From SIG299 sp045531955 (lineage in GTDB: Bacteria > Bacillota > Clostridia > Lachnospirales > Lachnospiraceae), in contig JAZSFC010000022.1 of NCBI GenBank assembly GCA_045531955.1, positions 1 to 64,000 of the forward strand: a stretch of 64,000 bases of DNA, given 5' to 3'. Below are positions 61,575 to 64,000 of the stretch, one piece after another. A model generated the notes under the pieces. The model was not told where the DNA came from. It ran no database searches and saw only the letters and a list, made by a program, of their open reading frames with translations. Each line of letters opens with the position of its first letter. The stretch's first letter is position 1. Made by a program: the position numbers and the translations under genes.

Positions 61575-61613
61575 ATCAAAGTGCTCAACAGAGTGCAACT
61601 TGCATAGCAAGAT

Positions 61614-61696
61614 GCGGGAGTGCTGGAATTGGCAGACAGGCATGACTAAGGATCATGTGCTCGTAGGGCGTGCGGGTTCAAGTCCCGCCTTCCGCA
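61614..61696 (+). tRNA. tRNA-Leu (anticodon AAG)
   Basis: 83 nt. Acceptor GCGGGAG/CTTCCGC (one G-U pair) with discriminator A. The anticodon arm is CATGA-CTAAGGA-TCATG, which places AAG at 34-36. A long variable arm and GTTCAAGTC are present. A34 would have to be deaminated to inosine to read CUU, CUC and CUA. Confidence 0.88.
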
Positions 61697-61703
61697 TTAA
61701 ATT

Positions 61704-61739
61704 AAAAACCCTTGAATCAAAACCGATTCAAGGGTTTTT
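61704..61739 (+). terminator. terminator after tRNA-Leu(AAG)
   Basis: AAAAACCCTTGAATC and GATTCAAGGGTTTTT form a 15-bp stem ending in a T-run. Confidence 0.92.
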
Positions 61740-61779
61740 CTTTTCTACCCCAAACGCCATTATCTTGTTACAATATTGA

Positions 61780-61820
61780 AAATAAAACAGGGCACCCCCA
61801 CGGATAACCCTGTTTTATTT
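61780..61820 (-). terminator. terminator of the HExxH membrane protein gene
   Basis: Minus strand AAATAAAACAGGG and CCCTGTTTTATTT form a 13-bp stem ending in TTTTATTT, 10 nt past the stop codon. Confidence 0.85.
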
Positions 61821-61830
61821 ATATTAATTC

Positions 61831-63426
61831 TTATTCGTGTCCGCTGCACTTATCAAGGCAGGCGCCATCCCAGCATCCTTCTTCGGTACATAACCCACAC
61901 TCCGTGCACTGATAATCGCACTGATGAAATCCATTGAATTCCAACCGATATAGAGTTCCCTCGCCGACCAGTTGGATGGAATTGACGCCATCCAGAGAAA
62001 CCGGTTCACGTTCCGGGCCCATGGTTATTTGTGTACTGCTTCCGTCCTCATGAAATAAATTAACTACTAACGGTTGCACACATTCTAAAACAAGCTTAGA
62101 AATATCTCTGCCTTTGTACTCTCCGATATATTTCTTTGCAGGTTCCAGATGAATCAGCAAATCCTTATATAGGATATCCTCCAAAACCATTTTTTCTTCA
62201 AATGCATTGTACGCCGGATACAAATTCATTTCCTGCAGACCGCTTCTATCAATAACTTTATTATAATCCACTTCAAAATCACTTTCATGTTCTTTCAGCC
62301 ACGGATAAAAATTATCCAGAACATCGTCCCCGTAGGTTTGTTTCAATACTGCAATCCGATATTCCACAGGACTTACATCATTGATTTGATTTCTGTCTTC
62401 AAACGGATACTGTTCCCTAAAATTTAAAATCCAGCTGCTGTAATCACCATAAACATCATGTAAATATGCCATAAACCGGAACCCTATGGTATAGTTACTA
62501 TTTCCCGCATATTCAAAATAATTATCAAACCAGTATTCAATCGGCTGCTTGTATAATTCATGATATGAAGTATCCATATTATTCACCGGGTTGATGGACT
62601 TATTGAAATAAACCGCCGCCTCCGGATATTTTTCTTCCAGTTCAAGTAAAGTAAGATAGGTTGTGTACTCTGCAAATCCCTCGCTTAATGTCGTTTCATG
62701 GTACCACTTTGACTGTCTCCACATGAGCACGTGGCTGAGTTCATGTATGAGGGTATAGCTGTTTCCCAAAAGAAAATCCCCCGGAGCTATCCATGCTTCA
62801 CTGCTAAATGCATAGGCGCTTCCCAGTTCACTGGTATCCCAACCGGTATACCAATCGGTTCCTGCATACAAGTTCTCTCTGGTTATGTAAATATGAGGCT
62901 TCTTTTCCATAGATTTTTTTGCACAATAACCATCACCGTCAAAACGTAGTCCGCTCACCTTTTCTGCAATGTTCATCATCAGATTAGTTACATTACCAAA
63001 ATCAGCCGGAACATAAACATTTTCGCCAATATGACACACTGCACTGCCTACGTCCACAACCGTTTCCCCTGTGGTAATAAAATCCTCAGACGGCAACGGA
63101 GTCGGCGTACTCGATGGTGTCGGCGTTGGCGTAGGTGTATTGGTTGCCGTCGGTATTGGAGTTGGCGTACTTGTCGCCGTTGGCACCGGCGTTGGGATGC
63201 CGGTCGCTGTTGGCACCGGTGTCGGTGTATTCGTTGCTATTGCCGGTTTTACAGTTGGTACAAGCGTTACAACTGCATCATTTCTGTTTTCTACTGCAAC
63301 TGTAGGGGTAGGAACCGGAGCCAAAGTCTGGCTTTTCCTTCCCAGGAAATAGCCCACAGCAACCAAAATAAGCACGGTGGAAATCACACCGATTGTTGCA
63401 AAAATAGTTAATAGAGCTTTTTTCAT
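61831..63426 (-). CDS. membrane-anchored HExxH metallopeptidase-like protein with Cys-rich tail
   Basis: 531 aa. One N-terminal membrane anchor (IFATIGVISTVLILVAVGYF) and a Pro/Thr linker (to about residue 110) place the rest outside. A zinc site is seen in YTLIHELSHVLMW (HELSH), with a downstream TLSEGFAEYTTYLTLLELEE giving a glutamate third ligand as in gluzincins. The last 30 residues are a Cys-rich knot (CDYQCTECGLCTEEGCWDGA, then CLDKC), with seven or more cysteines. It is monocistronic. The family is not identified, and the substrate is unknown. Confidence 0.8.
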   Translation of the reverse strand: MKKALLTIFATIGVISTVLILVAVGYFLGRKSQTLAPVPTPTVAVENRNDAVVTLVPTVKPAIATNTPTPVPTATGIPTPVPTATSTPTPIPTATNTPTPTPTPSSTPTPLPSEDFITTGETVVDVGSAVCHIGENVYVPADFGNVTNLMMNIAEKVSGLRFDGDGYCAKKSMEKKPHIYITRENLYAGTDWYTGWDTSELGSAYAFSSEAWIAPGDFLLGNSYTLIHELSHVLMWRQSKWYHETTLSEGFAEYTTYLTLLELEEKYPEAAVYFNKSINPVNNMDTSYHELYKQPIEYWFDNYFEYAGNSNYTIGFRFMAYLHDVYGDYSSWILNFREQYPFEDRNQINDVSPVEYRIAVLKQTYGDDVLDNFYPWLKEHESDFEVDYNKVIDRSGLQEMNLYPAYNAFEEKMVLEDILYKDLLIHLEPAKKYIGEYKGRDISKLVLECVQPLVVNLFHEDGSSTQITMGPEREPVSLDGVNSIQLVGEGTLYRLEFNGFHQCDYQCTECGLCTEEGCWDGACLDKCSGHE

Positions 63427-63488
63427 TTTTTGTTATCCTCCTGTCCTCATCTATTTTACTTGTTCTTATGCCTAAAATCAATCCTATT

Positions 63489-63533
63489 CAAAAAAACGGA
63501 TGAACAAATTCCAAAAGGAATTTTGTTCATCCG
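63489..63533 (-). terminator. terminator of the 3' gene at the window edge
   Basis: Minus strand CGGATGAACAAAATTCC, TTTT loop, GGAATTTGTTCATCCG, then a T7 run. It lies 6 nt past the stop codon of the partial gene. Confidence 0.92.
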
Positions 63534-63538
63534 CTAAC

Positions 63539-64000
63539 TTATTTCTTCTTATTTCCAAAACCAAATTTTTTCCATGCACCGAAAATAGATTCTCCGCCTT
63601 CGGAGTCTTCATCATCGGTATATTCTTCATCTTCTGCCAATTGAGCTTCCAATGCTTTCTGTTGCTCTTCCTGGAAAGCGAAATATTCTGCATCTAATTC
63701 CTGGGCAGTTACCGCGGCCTCACTGCCACCGGTTCCTTTCCCTTTTTTCTTCTTTTTCCCTTTACCAAAGCCTTCCGGAATCTTCGGAGTATCATGCACC
63801 TCTACCACAATGGCGGAGGACAGCTTGCTCTCAAACTCATCTACAGGGATGTCGTAGCCATCGGAATCAGTTGCACTGCCTACATTTCTGGAGTATGATA
63901 AATCTGCTGCCACCTCTTCCGGCATTGTTTTTCTCTTCGCTTTAATATCTTCAATCATGCGGAGATATATCTTTGCGTCAGCTTTCGTCTCCAATTGGGA
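63539..64000 (-). CDS. hypothetical protein, C-terminal 153 residues (cut by window edge)
   Basis: The frame is open through base 64000, so the gene extends past the edge. The visible part has a helical segment (KIYLRMIEDIKAKRKTMPEE), a lysine/glycine-rich stretch (GFGKGKKKKKGKGTGG), an acidic stretch (EDEEYTDDEDSEGGES) and ends GAWKKFGFGNKKK. No domain is recognised. A strong terminator follows. A TTG at 63994 could be read as a start but has no ribosome binding site in view. Confidence 0.6.
   Translation of the reverse strand, partial: SQLETKADAKIYLRMIEDIKAKRKTMPEEVAADLSYSRNVGSATDSDGYDIPVDEFESKLSSAIVVEVHDTPKIPEGFGKGKKKKKGKGTGGSEAAVTAQELDAEYFAFQEEQQKALEAQLAEDEEYTDDEDSEGGESIFGAWKKFGFGNKKK

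Noticed and set aside
63031..63411. Arg/Cys/Trp-rich plus-strand reading frame
   Set aside because: It is the antisense shadow of the Pro/Thr linker in the HExxH protein gene.

Overview
The window reads as a chromosomal segment of an anaerobic Firmicute of the family Lachnospiraceae (relatives of Roseburia, Butyrivibrio or Lachnospira). The pointers are the Clostridia-type RpoB and RpoC with acidic tails, an L10 leader ahead of rplJ, a potC-potD fusion, a class II aldolase, Pro/Thr-rich linkers on lipoproteins, and strong GGAGG ribosome binding sites. The genus is an inference.

Core backbone, all on the minus strand: rpmG-secE-nusG-rplK-rplA, then the L10 leader and rplJ-rplL (48157 to 44478), rpoB-rpoC (25059 to 17417), and the first 30 codons of rpsJ (90 to 1). 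Many Firmicutes keep these genes nearly contiguous. Here about 19 kb of other genes separate rplL from rpoB, and about 17 kb separate rpoC from rpsJ. rplL has its own terminator and rpoB has its own TTGACA promoter.

Interval 1 (about 0.1-17.2 kb) holds a structured rpsJ leader, a methyltransferase/GNAT pair, ridA-gltA, class II aldolase, an intracellular GH51 arabinofuranosidase, an ECF sigma factor with a large C-terminal domain, a MerR-RDD fusion with a clear operator, a four-gene lipid operon (PlsC-like, PAP2, lipid kinase, E2-like acyltransferase) and a coiled-coil protein.

Interval 2 (about 25.3-44.4 kb) is accessory. Its most interesting locus is a small RiPP cluster at 25.3-31.5 kb. 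It has two TPR-type regulators, a 53-aa secreted peptide on the opposite strand, a 55-nt palindrome beside the maturase promoter, a radical SAM/SPASM maturase, a 42-aa cysteine-free precursor whose core is three tandem His-x-(Asp/Asn)-x units, an HExxH protease and an ABC exporter. It is followed by an esterase/GH43 lipoprotein operon, a polyamine ABC transporter whose ATPase has a split TOBE region, and an unknown operon in which a small-plus-large gene pair has been duplicated.

The upper end (48.4-64 kb) carries a FliD-like protein, a subtilase, a Gx transporter/NusG-II pair, a MacB-type ABC operon with a large CARDB-like surface protein, a cytidylate-kinase-like protein, an Ig-repeat protein, a CapA-like lipoprotein between two tRNA-Leu genes, and a membrane-anchored HExxH protein.

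Five non-coding imperfect palindromes lie between genes. Three are 416-516 bp long and share a 136-138 bp core with the same cruciform architecture but different sequence. Two are shorter (182-195 bp) and share TGTTCTCA-type ends; one of these sits inside the rplJ leader.
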